Assembly: GCA_021648125.1 (NCBI GenBank)
Contig: JAKITK010000008.1
Location: 1 to 64,000 of the forward strand
Source of the DNA: Lysobacterales bacterium
GTDB lineage: Bacteria > Pseudomonadota > Gammaproteobacteria > Xanthomonadales > SZUA-36
DNA: 64,000 bases
Direction: 5' to 3'
Both the position numbers and the translations under genes were made by a program. Positions 16,578 through 26,279 of the stretch are shown one piece after another. How positions within the stretch are numbered: the first letter of the stretch is position 1; each line of letters starts with the position of its first letter. Under the pieces are notes generated by a model. The model had not been told where the DNA came from, searched no databases, and worked only from the letters and a program-made list of their open reading frames with translations.

Positions 16578-16626
16578 ATTATCCTCTTCTGGAATAAAAG
16601 TATCTCCAGAATATTTATAGGATAAT
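16578..16626 (+). promoter_or_regulatory. Leader hairpin upstream of pyruvate kinase
   Basis: ATTATCCT (16578-16585) pairs with AGGATAAT (16619-16626) and TTCTGGA (16587-16593) with TCCAGAA (16605-16611), giving a two-part stem. The right arm contains the AGGA that would act as Shine-Dalgarno for the ATG at 16633, so folding could mask it. It may be regulatory or merely a relic of a mobile-element end. Confidence 0.4.
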
Positions 16627-16632
16627 AAAAGA

Positions 16633-18108
16633 ATGACACAACGAAGACGCACAAAAATCATCGCTACAGTAGGGCCGGCTTGTGAGTCGGTGGAAATGCT
16701 GTGTAAACTGATTGAAGCGGGGGTTAATGTGTTTCGTATTAATCTCTCACATGGAAGTGCAGAAGAACAAAAACTGCGGGCAATAAATATACGCAAGGCA
16801 TCTGCGCGTACTGGGGTAGAGGTCGGTTTGCTTGCGGATTTGCGCGGGCCTAAAATCCGGATTGAAAAATTCATCAACGATAAAGTTGAACTACAAAGTG
16901 GCGATACATTTATTATTGATGCTGGTGATCCCGAGCAACTCGGAGACGAAACCCGCGTAGGTGTCAGCTACGCCGGCTTGCCGGATGATGTCAGACCGGC
17001 GGATGTGTTATTGCTGGACGATGGCCTAATCACCATGCGGGTTAAGTTCGTTAAAGGTCGGCAGGTTTATTGTGAGGTGATCAATGGCGGCACTTTAAGT
17101 AATCGCAAAGGCCTGAATTTATCCGGTGGCGGGCTATCAATCCCCGGTTTAGCCGATGAAGATATTATTGATGTGCCATTAGCGGCAAAAATGGGAGTTG
17201 ATTATCTGGCGGTGTCTTTTCCGCGCAACGCTGGCGATATGCGCGAAGCCCGAACTTTGTTGCGTAAAGCCGGAAGCAATGCCTCGGTGATAAGCAAAAT
17301 TGAGCGGGTAGAGGCGATCGAAAACCTTGAGAGTATTATTGATGCATCCGATGCTGTGCTGGTGGCGCGCGGTGATCTCGGGGTTGAAATTGGAGATGCA
17401 GAGCTACCGGGCCTGCAGAAAAAAATTATTAGCACCTCATTAAAACAAAACCGGGTGGTGATTACCGCAACCCAGATGTTGCAGTCGATGATCGACAACC
17501 CGGTACCAACCCGTGCAGAGGTGCTGGATATTGCCAATGCGGTCATTGATGGCAGCGATGCGGTGATGTTATCGGCCGAAACTGCTGTCGGCAACTATCC
17601 GGTGAAAGCAGTAGAGGCAATGCACCGAATATGTCTGGGTGCTGAGCGGCACTTGGCATCATCAGAAAGCAAGGGTAAGCTTAATGTGCGCTTTGAACGC
17701 ATTGATCAGGCCATTGCTATGGCCGCAATGTTTACTGCACAGAATGTATCAGTTCAGGCCATTGTGTCTTTAACTGAGTCTGGGTCTACCGCTAAATGGT
17801 TGTCACGGGTGAGTTCGCCGGTACCAATTTTTGCCTTGTCGCCCAATCAGCAGAGCCGCCGAAAAATGGCCTTGTACAAAGATGTGTACCCGGTCGAATT
17901 TATCTGGGAGAAGACCAATACCAATTCAGAGATTATCGATCAAGCAATCCAGTGTCTGTTTTCCCAGGGGTTACTGGAAGCTGGCCAACGGGTTGTCTTT
18001 ACCATGGGTGAGCGCCAAGGCATGAAAGGTGGTACCAATACGCTGCGTTTACTGGAGGTTAACCCCCATGGTTCGCCAGAATATCGGGCCGAATTAGACT
18101 ACTCATAA
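16633..18108 (+). CDS. pyk: Pyruvate kinase
   Basis: 491 residues, converting phosphoenolpyruvate and ADP to pyruvate and ATP in the cytoplasm. Visible signatures: TKIIATVGPACE at the N-terminus, NVFRINLSHGS, LADLRGPKIRIE, the active-site region SVISKIERVEAIENL and the family motif SAETAVGNYPVKAVEAM. The C-terminal allosteric domain is complete. The size and sequence resemble the PykA type. It begins the central-carbon string (pyk, fba, maeB, aceE, aceF, lpdA), with 99 bases before the fba start. Repeats and transposon debris immediately upstream may have replaced its original promoter. Confidence 0.96.
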   Translation: MTQRRRTKIIATVGPACESVEMLCKLIEAGVNVFRINLSHGSAEEQKLRAINIRKASARTGVEVGLLADLRGPKIRIEKFINDKVELQSGDTFIIDAGDPEQLGDETRVGVSYAGLPDDVRPADVLLLDDGLITMRVKFVKGRQVYCEVINGGTLSNRKGLNLSGGGLSIPGLADEDIIDVPLAAKMGVDYLAVSFPRNAGDMREARTLLRKAGSNASVISKIERVEAIENLESIIDASDAVLVARGDLGVEIGDAELPGLQKKIISTSLKQNRVVITATQMLQSMIDNPVPTRAEVLDIANAVIDGSDAVMLSAETAVGNYPVKAVEAMHRICLGAERHLASSESKGKLNVRFERIDQAIAMAAMFTAQNVSVQAIVSLTESGSTAKWLSRVSSPVPIFALSPNQQSRRKMALYKDVYPVEFIWEKTNTNSEIIDQAIQCLFSQGLLEAGQRVVFTMGERQGMKGGTNTLRLLEVNPHGSPEYRAELDYS

Positions 18109-18207
18109 CTAAACCGGGAAAACTTGATAGCCAAGTCAGTGATAAAGCTCTAAAATATCCTCAGACGCAGATTACTCTGATCTGCAAAATCACCGATGAG
18201 GGATTGT

Positions 18208-19227
18208 ATGGACATTAACGCACTTATTTCAACCGCCCAGGCCATGGTTGCCGACGGCAAAGGTATTCTCGCCATTGATGAAAGCGGTGGCACCATTAAA
18301 AAACGCTTTGATTCTATCGGCGTGGAATCTACCGAAGAAACCCGTAGAGACTATCGCGAAATGCTGTTAACCACGCCGGGTCTCGGCGAGCATATTTCCG
18401 GTGCGATTTTATTTGATGAAACATTGCGCCAGTCAACTGCAGAAGGAAAATCTTTGATTGCAGTAATGGAGGCTGCCGGTATCATTCCTGGAATTAAGGT
18501 CGATACGGGCGCTCATCCGTTAGCCGGTCACCCTGGTGAACTGGTCACAGAAGGGCTTGACGGCTTGCGTGAACGCTTAAAGGAATATGCGGAACTCGGC
18601 GCTCGTTTTGCCAAATGGCGCGCGGTAATTAGTATTTCTGAAAGCACTCCATCTGATGCCTGCATCAATGCCAACTGCCATGCATTGGCACGCTATGCCG
18701 CGCTCTGCCAGGAAGCCGGGCTTGTGCCTATGGTTGAACCTGAAGTTTTAATCAGTGGTGATCATTCGCTTGAAGACTGCTATGAAGTCACAGAACTGGT
18801 GTTGCGGCGCTTATTTGAGCAGATGTACGACCAAAATGTGATGCTGGAAGGCACCATTTTAAAAGCCAGCATGGTCATTTCAGGTGAGCAGGGCACTGAC
18901 CGAGCCAATGTTGGCGAAGTGGCTGAAGCCACAGTTGACTGCCTGTTGCAGTCAGTTCCGGGCTCGTTAGCCGGGGTGGTATTTCTTTCCGGTGGTCAGG
19001 GCGATGAAGAAGCCACTGCGCATCTGGATGCGATGAATAAGCTGGGGATTTTCCCTTGGCCGCTGAGTTTCTCCTACGGCCGTGCACTGCAGCACCCGAC
19101 ACTGGTTGAGTGGGGCGTGGACATCGTAGCAAATGTTGGTTCTGGTCAGGCTAAATTGGCCCACCGAGCGCGCATGAACGGACTGGCCACATTAGGTCAG
19201 TATGAAAGCAGTATGGAGCCAGGATAA
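18208..19227 (+). CDS. fba: Fructose-bisphosphate aldolase, class I
   Basis: 339 residues from ATG 18208; the in-frame ATG at 18196 is rejected because its GAGGG is the Shine-Dalgarno of the second ATG. It has class I features: GKGILAIDESGGTIKKRFDS near the N-terminus, KWRAVISI, MVEPEVLISGDHS, and the Schiff-base lysine region EGTILKASMVI, ending in a helical tail. It cleaves fructose 1,6-bisphosphate into two triose phosphates without a metal. Class I enzymes are less frequent in bacteria than class II. Placed between pyk and maeB, it supports a glycolysis/gluconeogenesis cluster. Confidence 0.95.
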   Translation: MDINALISTAQAMVADGKGILAIDESGGTIKKRFDSIGVESTEETRRDYREMLLTTPGLGEHISGAILFDETLRQSTAEGKSLIAVMEAAGIIPGIKVDTGAHPLAGHPGELVTEGLDGLRERLKEYAELGARFAKWRAVISISESTPSDACINANCHALARYAALCQEAGLVPMVEPEVLISGDHSLEDCYEVTELVLRRLFEQMYDQNVMLEGTILKASMVISGEQGTDRANVGEVAEATVDCLLQSVPGSLAGVVFLSGGQGDEEATAHLDAMNKLGIFPWPLSFSYGRALQHPTLVEWGVDIVANVGSGQAKLAHRARMNGLATLGQYESSMEPG

Positions 19228-19272
19228 ACGCTCCTAAGATGAATGCAGCGGTGAGTATTGAGATGGTTTGTG

Positions 19273-21618
19273 ATGGATAAAAACAGTAAGAGTTCTGACA
19301 AAAAACCCAAGTCAACGGATGATGCCGCCTTACGCGAGGCGGCAATCGAATATCATCTCAAGCCCACCCCAGGGAAAATTCAGGTGGTGGCTACCAAGGC
19401 ACTAACGACACAAAAAGACCTGGCAATGGCTTATAGCCCCGGGGTGGCAGCGGCTTGTGAGTTGATCGAAGCAGATCCCGCTGAAGTTAACAATATGACC
19501 TCGCGCGGCAATTTAGTAGCAGTAATCACTAATGGCACTGCGGTGCTGGGGCTGGGCGATATTGGCCCGCTTGCATCCAAGCCAGTTATGGAAGGCAAGG
19601 GCGTATTGTTTAAGAAGTTTGCTGGGATTGATGTTTTCGATATTGAAATTGAAGAAAAAGACCCCGAAAAACTGATTGATATTATTGCTTCACTAGAGCC
19701 TACTTTCGGTGGCATTAACCTCGAAGACATTAAAGCACCGGAGTGTTTCCGGATAGAAACCGAATTGATGAAGCGCATGAAAATTCCGGTTTTTCATGAT
19801 GATCAGCACGGTACCGCAATTATTGCAGCGGCGGCAATGTTGAATGCCTTGCACCTAAACGGTAAGGCGATTGAAGATATTAAACTGGTGGCATCAGGTG
19901 CTGGAGCTGCCGGGATTTCTTGTTTGAAACTTTTGGTGGATCTAGGTCTGCGGCGTGAGAACATTGTGGTTTGTGATAGCCGTGGGGTGATCTATCACGG
20001 TCGTGATGAGAATTTGGATGAGCGTAAAGCCCTGTTCGCCCACTCAACTTCTGAGCTTAAAACACTGGCAGATGCCATTGTTGGGGCAGACGCTTTTCTG
20101 GGGGTTTCCGTTGGCGGCTTGTTGCACCCAGAAATGGTGGCAAGCATGGCAGATACGCCAATAATTTTTGCCTTGGCAAACCCGGATCCGGAAATTCGGC
20201 CGGATGAAGCTCGTGCAGTCAAACCGGATGCGATTATCGCGACCGGGCGTTCTGACTTTCCCAATCAAGTGAATAATGTGCTGTGTTTCCCGTATTTATT
20301 CCGCGGTGCACTGGATGCGGGTGCGACCACCATCAACAAACAAATGCAGATGGCATGTGTTAAGTCGCTGGCTGCTTTGGCGCGCATGGAAGCGGGTGAT
20401 TTAAGCTCGGTATATGCGGGTGAGACACTTTCTTTCGGCCCTGAGTATTTAATTCCTAAGCCATTCGATCAGCGTTTGTTAGTACATTTGGCGCCAGCGG
20501 TGGCTCAAGCTGCCATGGATAGCGGGGTAGCAACCCGGCCTATCGAGGACATGCAGGCCTATAAAGAAAAGCTTAGCCAGTTTGTATATCGTTCCGGATT
20601 ATTAATGAAGCCAGTGTTTGACGCTGCCCGCAAAGACCCAAAAAGAGTGGTTTTCGCAGAAGGTGAAGAGCCGGTAATTTTACGCGCGCTACAAACATTG
20701 GTTGACGATAAAATAGCGCTACCACTGCTAGTGGGCAGGCCAGCTGTAATTGAAAAACAAATAAAGAAGCTGGGTTTGAGAATTCGCCAAGGTGTGGATT
20801 TTGAAATTACCAACCCGGAGTCCGACCCACGCTACGATGAGTATTGGCGAAACTACCACGCCATAATGCAACGTCGCGGTGTTTCACCTGATACCGCTCG
20901 CGCAATAGTCCGTACACGAAGCAGTGTGATTGCCGCATTAATGGTAGAGAGAGGCGAAGCAGATGCGCTTATTACCGGTGTAGTGGGGCGTTTTCAGAAA
21001 AAACTGGATTACATCATGGATGTCATTGGCAAACACCCGGGAAATCGTACGCTGGCATCGGTAGCGGTGTTGTGCAGCGATCACGGTTCTGTTTTTATTG
21101 CGGATAATCATGTGAATGAAAACCCGGATGCCGAAACTATCGCGGACATCTGTTTAATGGCAGCAGATAAAGTTCGCTTGTTTGGAATAACGCCTAAAGT
21201 TGCATTAATATCACATTCTACATTTGGTTCGCATCAAAACGAAAGCTCAGTCAAGATGAGCCAGGCCTTGGAAATAATTAAACAGCGTGCACCGGACTTG
21301 GAAGTCGATGGTGAGATGCCGGCTGATGTGGCATTATCGCCGGACTACAGGCAAGTTATTTTTCCGAACAGTCGCCTCAAGGGTCGGGCGAATTTGTTAA
21401 TTATGCCGAATCTGGATGCCGCTCATGTTGCGGTTAATTTGACCCGCTTTATGGCGAACACCGTTAATATCGGACCGATCCTAATGGGCAGCGCGAAACC
21501 TGCACATGTGCTCTCGCCATCCGCTACCGTCAGGCGGGTGGTCAATATGACGGCAATCGCTGTAGTAGAAGCACAACAAGTCAGTCAGGGAACCTTTGGC
21601 TTTCCGCTAGAGAATTAG
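19273..21618 (+). CDS. maeB: NADP-dependent malic enzyme, MaeB type with phosphotransacetylase-like domain
   Basis: About 781 residues from ATG 19273; a TTG at 19258 would only add five codons. The order is malic N-terminal domain ([28 protein letters not shown]), NAD(P)-binding domain ([40 protein letters not shown]), then from about residue 430 a PTA-like domain ([16 protein letters not shown]). MaeB-type enzymes decarboxylate malate to pyruvate; the PTA domain is regulatory, responding to acetyl-CoA, and generally not catalytic. The gene links the TCA cycle to the pyruvate dehydrogenase genes that follow. Confidence 0.95.
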   Translation: MDKNSKSSDKKPKSTDDAALREAAIEYHLKPTPGKIQVVATKALTTQKDLAMAYSPGVAAACELIEADPAEVNNMTSRGNLVAVITNGTAVLGLGDIGPLASKPVMEGKGVLFKKFAGIDVFDIEIEEKDPEKLIDIIASLEPTFGGINLEDIKAPECFRIETELMKRMKIPVFHDDQHGTAIIAAAAMLNALHLNGKAIEDIKLVASGAGAAGISCLKLLVDLGLRRENIVVCDSRGVIYHGRDENLDERKALFAHSTSELKTLADAIVGADAFLGVSVGGLLHPEMVASMADTPIIFALANPDPEIRPDEARAVKPDAIIATGRSDFPNQVNNVLCFPYLFRGALDAGATTINKQMQMACVKSLAALARMEAGDLSSVYAGETLSFGPEYLIPKPFDQRLLVHLAPAVAQAAMDSGVATRPIEDMQAYKEKLSQFVYRSGLLMKPVFDAARKDPKRVVFAEGEEPVILRALQTLVDDKIALPLLVGRPAVIEKQIKKLGLRIRQGVDFEITNPESDPRYDEYWRNYHAIMQRRGVSPDTARAIVRTRSSVIAALMVERGEADALITGVVGRFQKKLDYIMDVIGKHPGNRTLASVAVLCSDHGSVFIADNHVNENPDAETIADICLMAADKVRLFGITPKVALISHSTFGSHQNESSVKMSQALEIIKQRAPDLEVDGEMPADVALSPDYRQVIFPNSRLKGRANLLIMPNLDAAHVAVNLTRFMANTVNIGPILMGSAKPAHVLSPSATVRRVVNMTAIAVVEAQQVSQGTFGFPLEN

Positions 21619-21715
21619 TGCGTTTAACTGATCATGGACAAAAAGCCTCGGGGCTATACCAGGGTCTACTCAATATAAATCAGGCCTTTGTTGAAAGGCT
21701 GTGAAGGAGCTCTTA

Positions 21716-24388
21716 ATGGGCGCAAAGCAAGATTTACTACATACCGACATAGATCACCTAGAAACCAGTGAGTGGCTTGAGGCGATTGAATCCATCATCC
21801 GTAAAGACGGACCCGAGAGGGCGCACTTTATTATTGAGCAACTGGTGGATAAAACTCGTCGCTCCGGTGGGTATCTACCCTATGATGCGACCACTGCTTA
21901 TGTTAATACCATTCCTGTAAGCCATGAAACTACATTGCCGGGCGACCGTGAAATGGAGCGAAAAATTCGCTCCATTATTCGTTGGAATGCAATGGCAGTC
22001 ATTCTGCGTGCCAGTAAACGCGGTGGTGATCTCGGTGGCCATATCGCCAGTTTCTCATCCGCGGCTACCCTTTATGATGTGGGTTTTAACCATTTTTTCC
22101 GCGGCGCAGATCACCCCGGTGGTGGCGATTTGCTCTATCTTCAGGGGCATTCTTCACCGGGTTTTTATGCGCGCGCATTTCTTGAAGGCCGAATAACGCA
22201 AGATCAGCTCGATCACTTCAGGGAAGAGGTTGATGGCAATGGTCTGTCTTCATATCCACACCCCTGGTTGATGCCGGACTTCTGGCAGTTTCCAACAGTT
22301 TCTATGGGTTTGGGGCCGATCTCTGCCATTTATCAAGCGCGTTTTCTAAAGTATTTACACAATCGCGGTATCGCCGATACCAGCGATCGTAAAGTTTGGT
22401 GCTTTATCGGCGATGGCGAAACTGATGAGCCTGAGTCACTGGGTGCTATTTCCTTGGCCGGTCGGGAAAAGTTAGATAACCTGATATTTGTGATCAATTG
22501 TAACCTGCAACGACTCGATGGCCCGGTTCGCGGCAATGGCAAAATTATTCAGGAACTGGAAGGTGCGTTCCGTGGTTCCAGTTGGAATGTTATCAAGGTA
22601 ATTTGGGGTTCCTACTGGGATCCTTTGCTAGCACAAGACACCAAAGGTCTCCTGCGTCAGCGCATGGAAGAGGCGGTCGATGGCGAGTATCAAAATTATA
22701 AAGCCAAGGGTGGGGCCTATTCACGCGAGCACTTCTTTGGCAAATATCCAGAGCTGAAAGAAATGGTGGCAAAAATGTCGGATAAAGATATCTGGCGTTT
22801 AAATCGTGGTGGCCACGATCCGCAGAAAGTCTATGCCGCTTATGATCAGGCAGTTAAGCACACAGGTCAGCCTACCGTGATTTTGGCGAAAACAGTCAAA
22901 GGTTATGGCATGGGTGATTCGGGTGAGGCTCAGAACGCCTCCCATCAGCAGAAAAAAATGGACATAGATTCAGTCCGTCAGTTCCGCGACCGCTTTAATG
23001 TACCGATTAGTGATGAGGATATCGAAAGCATACCTTTTTACCACCCGGGTGAGGACAGTCCTGAAATTCGCTATATGCAGGAACGGCGCAAGCAACTGGG
23101 TGGTTATCTGCCAAAACGCGAAGATAAAGCCCCGCCGCTAACGGCACCAGCATTGTCGGTGTTTGAGTCGGTTATGCAGGCCAGCGGTGAGCGTGAAATT
23201 TCCACTACCATGGCATTTGTGCGCATCCTTTCAATTATACTTCGTAACCCAGAGCTGAAAGAACTGGTGGTGCCCATTGTCGCCGATGAGGCACGCACAT
23301 TCGGGATGGAAGGCATGTTCCGACAGTTAGGGATATACTCATCTGTAGGCCAGTTGTATGAACCTGTAGATTCCGATCAGTTAATGTTTTACAAAGAAGA
23401 CATCAAAGGTCAGATATTACAGGAAGGCATTACCGAAACCGGCGCGCTGGCATCCTGGTTGGCAGCCGCCACATCGCATGCCAGCAATCAGCAACAGATG
23501 ATTCCATTCTTTATTTATTACTCCATGTTCGGCTTCCAGCGCTTTGGGGATCTGGCTTGGGTTGCTGGCGACATGCGCGCGCGTGGGTTCTTGATTGGCG
23601 GCACATCCGGTCGTACCACCTTAAATGGCGAAGGCTTGCAGCATGAAGATGGCCAATCGCAGGTACTGGCGGGGACCAATCCCAACTGTATTACTTATGA
23701 TCCGACATTTGCTTATGAGCTGGCGGTGATTATCCAGGACGGTATGCGGCGGATGTATCAGCAGCTGGAAGACAAATTTTATTACATTACCGTCCTCAAC
23801 GAAAACTATTCACACCCAGCCATGCCAGAAGGTAGTGAAGAAGGCATCCGCAAAGGGCTGTATTTATTCAGGGCCGCCGGAGAAGGTAAACACACCGTCC
23901 AGCTGATGGGCAGTGGTGCGATTTTGCGCGAAGTGATTGCTGGTGCATCAATTCTGGAACAAGAGTTTAATGTGACTGCCGATATTTGGTCAGCCACAAG
24001 CTTTAATGAATTGCGTAAAGATGGTTTCAGTGCCGCTCGATTCAATCGCCTGAATCCGGAAAAAGAACCGCGGGTAGCCTGGATAACTCAGTGTTTGCAG
24101 GGCCATGAAGGGCCGGTTATTGCCGCCACTGATTATGTCCGCAATTTTGCCGATCAAGTACGCGCATTCATCCCCCAGAGAGACTACATGGTGTTGGGTA
24201 CCGATGGTTTCGGACGCTCAGATACGCGCAAGAGTTTGCGGCGTTTCTTTGAAGTCGATCGCTACCATGTGGCTTATGCAGCCCTGTTTGCACTATACCG
24301 CCAAGGTGCGTTTTCGCAATCAGAGCTACTGGCAGCACGGGATAAACTTAAAATTAAAACGGGCACGCCCGATCCATGGACCATTTAA
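21716..24388 (+). CDS. aceE: Pyruvate dehydrogenase E1 component, homodimeric type
   Basis: About 890 residues from ATG 21716 with AAGGAG upstream. The AceE family is recognised by HIASFSSAATLYDVGFNHFF, DLLYLQGHSSPGFYARAFLE, the thiamine diphosphate motif CFIGDGETDEPESLGAISLA, NLQRLDGPVRGNGKIIQEL, and the pyrimidine-binding region EARTFGMEGMFRQLGIYSS. It decarboxylates pyruvate and passes the acetyl group to lipoyl-E2. It is the first gene of the PDH operon; aceF starts 15 bases after its stop. Confidence 0.97.
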   Translation: MGAKQDLLHTDIDHLETSEWLEAIESIIRKDGPERAHFIIEQLVDKTRRSGGYLPYDATTAYVNTIPVSHETTLPGDREMERKIRSIIRWNAMAVILRASKRGGDLGGHIASFSSAATLYDVGFNHFFRGADHPGGGDLLYLQGHSSPGFYARAFLEGRITQDQLDHFREEVDGNGLSSYPHPWLMPDFWQFPTVSMGLGPISAIYQARFLKYLHNRGIADTSDRKVWCFIGDGETDEPESLGAISLAGREKLDNLIFVINCNLQRLDGPVRGNGKIIQELEGAFRGSSWNVIKVIWGSYWDPLLAQDTKGLLRQRMEEAVDGEYQNYKAKGGAYSREHFFGKYPELKEMVAKMSDKDIWRLNRGGHDPQKVYAAYDQAVKHTGQPTVILAKTVKGYGMGDSGEAQNASHQQKKMDIDSVRQFRDRFNVPISDEDIESIPFYHPGEDSPEIRYMQERRKQLGGYLPKREDKAPPLTAPALSVFESVMQASGEREISTTMAFVRILSIILRNPELKELVVPIVADEARTFGMEGMFRQLGIYSSVGQLYEPVDSDQLMFYKEDIKGQILQEGITETGALASWLAAATSHASNQQQMIPFFIYYSMFGFQRFGDLAWVAGDMRARGFLIGGTSGRTTLNGEGLQHEDGQSQVLAGTNPNCITYDPTFAYELAVIIQDGMRRMYQQLEDKFYYITVLNENYSHPAMPEGSEEGIRKGLYLFRAAGEGKHTVQLMGSGAILREVIAGASILEQEFNVTADIWSATSFNELRKDGFSAARFNRLNPEKEPRVAWITQCLQGHEGPVIAATDYVRNFADQVRAFIPQRDYMVLGTDGFGRSDTRKSLRRFFEVDRYHVAYAALFALYRQGAFSQSELLAARDKLKIKTGTPDPWTI

Positions 24389-24403
24389 GGGTAGGAGTCT
24401 AAG

Positions 24404-25744
24404 ATGAGTAAGGTAATAGAAATCAAGATTCCTGATATTGGCGATTTTGACGGTGTGGATGTGATCGAGGTATTAGTTGCTATCGGCCAGCAAGTTGCCA
24501 AAGAAGAGTCTTTGTTTACGCTAGAAAGCGACAAAGCCACCATGGAAATCCCATCTCCTGAAAGCGGGGTGATAGCTGAATTAAAGATAGCCGTGGGCGA
24601 TGTGGTCAAAGAAGGCGATGTTGTCGCCCTTTTGCTGGCAAGTTCAGCAGCGGACACAGCGACTGAAACTGAAACTGAGCCTGAAGACGAACCTATACCT
24701 GAGGTATTGAAAAAGGAAATAGAAACAGTTGTTGCGGTAGAGACTGCGACCCCAGCTCCAACTGTTGCTGAAGTACCTCAGCCTACACCAGTTATAGCCT
24801 CAGCAAGATCAGAAACTGTAGCGCCTGCGGGCGGTATGGCACATGCGAGCCCGGCTGTCAGACGCTTTGCCCGAGAGCTAGGTGCGGATTTGCTTAAGGT
24901 GGTCGGTAGCGCGCGCGCAGGCCGAATTACCCGCGATGATGTTAAAGCCTTTGTTAAGCAGGCACTGAGTGCGGCACCTGCGACTACTAGTGGTTCAGGC
25001 ATGCCCTTCGATTTGCCGCCGCTGCGGGAAATAGATTTCAGCAAGTTCGGAGAGGTAGAAACTCAGCCATTAAGCCGAATTCAGAAACTATCCGGTTCTT
25101 TTCTGGCGCGTAACTGGATCAGCATTCCGCATGTCACCCAGTTTGATGAGGCCGATATCACCGAGATGGAAGCCTTCCGCAAGGGTAATCAGGAGCTAGC
25201 CCGCGAACGGGGAACCAAACTAACCCCTTTGCCTTTCATGATTAAAGCTTGCGTTGCCGCATTAAAACAATTCCCGCGGTTTAATGCCTCTTTGAGTATT
25301 GATGGTAAAGATTTGGTGCTTAAACAGTATTTTCATGTCGGTATAGCTGTTGATACTGACGATGGATTGGTGGTTCCAGTATTGCGTAACTGCGATCAGA
25401 AAGGCTTGTTGGATTTAGCTGAAGAACTCGCCGAAGTGAGTCAACGCGCTCGCGATGGAAAATTATTACCAAAGGATTTTCAGGGTGGTTGTTTCACTAT
25501 TTCCAGCTTGGGCGGGATTGGTGGTACGGCATTTACACCCATTATTAATGCCCCGGAAGTCGCCATTCTAGGTGTTTCCCGATCCTTTATGAAACCGCTT
25601 TGGAATGGCATGGAATTTCGCCCAAGGCTGATGTTGCCGTTGTCATTATCCTATGACCATCGGGTGATTGATGGTGCTTCAGCTGCCAGATTTACCCGCT
25701 ATCTCGCCGAAATGATGGCAGATATCAGGCGGGTAATGCTGTAA
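24404..25744 (+). CDS. aceF: Pyruvate dehydrogenase E2, dihydrolipoyllysine acetyltransferase
   Basis: 446 residues. A single lipoyl domain (1-78) carries the modifiable Lys44 in ESDKATMEIPS; an acidic Pro/Ala-rich linker follows; a peripheral-subunit-binding domain (about 145-185) reads SPAVRRFARELGADLLKVVG; the catalytic domain has the DHRVIDGASAARFTRY motif with active-site histidine. E. coli AceF has three lipoyl domains, so this is a compact version. GTAGGAG precedes the ATG. It assembles the PDH core in the cytoplasm with AceE and LpdA, both encoded here. Confidence 0.96.
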   Translation: MSKVIEIKIPDIGDFDGVDVIEVLVAIGQQVAKEESLFTLESDKATMEIPSPESGVIAELKIAVGDVVKEGDVVALLLASSAADTATETETEPEDEPIPEVLKKEIETVVAVETATPAPTVAEVPQPTPVIASARSETVAPAGGMAHASPAVRRFARELGADLLKVVGSARAGRITRDDVKAFVKQALSAAPATTSGSGMPFDLPPLREIDFSKFGEVETQPLSRIQKLSGSFLARNWISIPHVTQFDEADITEMEAFRKGNQELARERGTKLTPLPFMIKACVAALKQFPRFNASLSIDGKDLVLKQYFHVGIAVDTDDGLVVPVLRNCDQKGLLDLAEELAEVSQRARDGKLLPKDFQGGCFTISSLGGIGGTAFTPIINAPEVAILGVSRSFMKPLWNGMEFRPRLMLPLSLSYDHRVIDGASAARFTRYLAEMMADIRRVML

Positions 25745-25752
25745 GCGGGCCT

Positions 25753-26277
25753 ATGCAAACACCAGCAAATTCTGAAGTAAAGAAGACTTCAAAAGTAATG
25801 GCTTGGTTGGCGATAGCTTCACTATTGCTGGTATTGACATGGCTATTTGACTTCCTTGGTGCAAGATCAGCGACACAGCCGCTACGGGTAAGCGGCAGCA
25901 CGGTGATTATTCCTGCGGATCGTCAGGGGCATTACCGTGCTGAAGGTGAAATCAATGGTCAGCCGGTGAAATTTTTGCTCGACACTGGCGCTACTGCGGT
26001 AGCAATTCCGGAAAAGTTGGCGCAGCAACTGGGCCTAAAAAAAGGCCAACAAATTCAGCTACAAACCGCAAATGGGATCGCCCGCGGCTATATGACCCGG
26101 CTTGAACAGGTACGCCTAGGCTCGATCCGGGTGAATAATGTACGCGCTGTAATTAGCCCAGGACTGGGTGGTGATATCCTGTTAGGAATGAGTTTCCTGC
26201 GGCATTTGAACTGGCGACATGCCAACAACGAATTAATACTAGAGCCGCAATCCACGGGGATTGGGGCAGAGGGTTAA
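25753..26277 (+). CDS. Membrane-anchored retropepsin-like aspartic protease (clan AA)
   Basis: 174 residues. One transmembrane segment (about 16-34) is followed by a retropepsin-like domain: GHYRAEGEINGQPVKFLLDT, with the catalytic Asp77-Thr-Gly in FLLDTGATAVAIP, and the later LLGMSFLRHLNWRHANNELI. This matches the TIGR02281-type family of bacterial clan AA proteases with a periplasmic single-lobe domain that would act as a dimer. Substrates are unknown. It sits 8 bases after aceF and 2 bases before lpdA, so it is surely transcribed with the PDH genes, an unexpected neighbour. Confidence 0.88.
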   Translation: MQTPANSEVKKTSKVMAWLAIASLLLVLTWLFDFLGARSATQPLRVSGSTVIIPADRQGHYRAEGEINGQPVKFLLDTGATAVAIPEKLAQQLGLKKGQQIQLQTANGIARGYMTRLEQVRLGSIRVNNVRAVISPGLGGDILLGMSFLRHLNWRHANNELILEPQSTGIGAEG

Positions 26278-26279
26278 GC

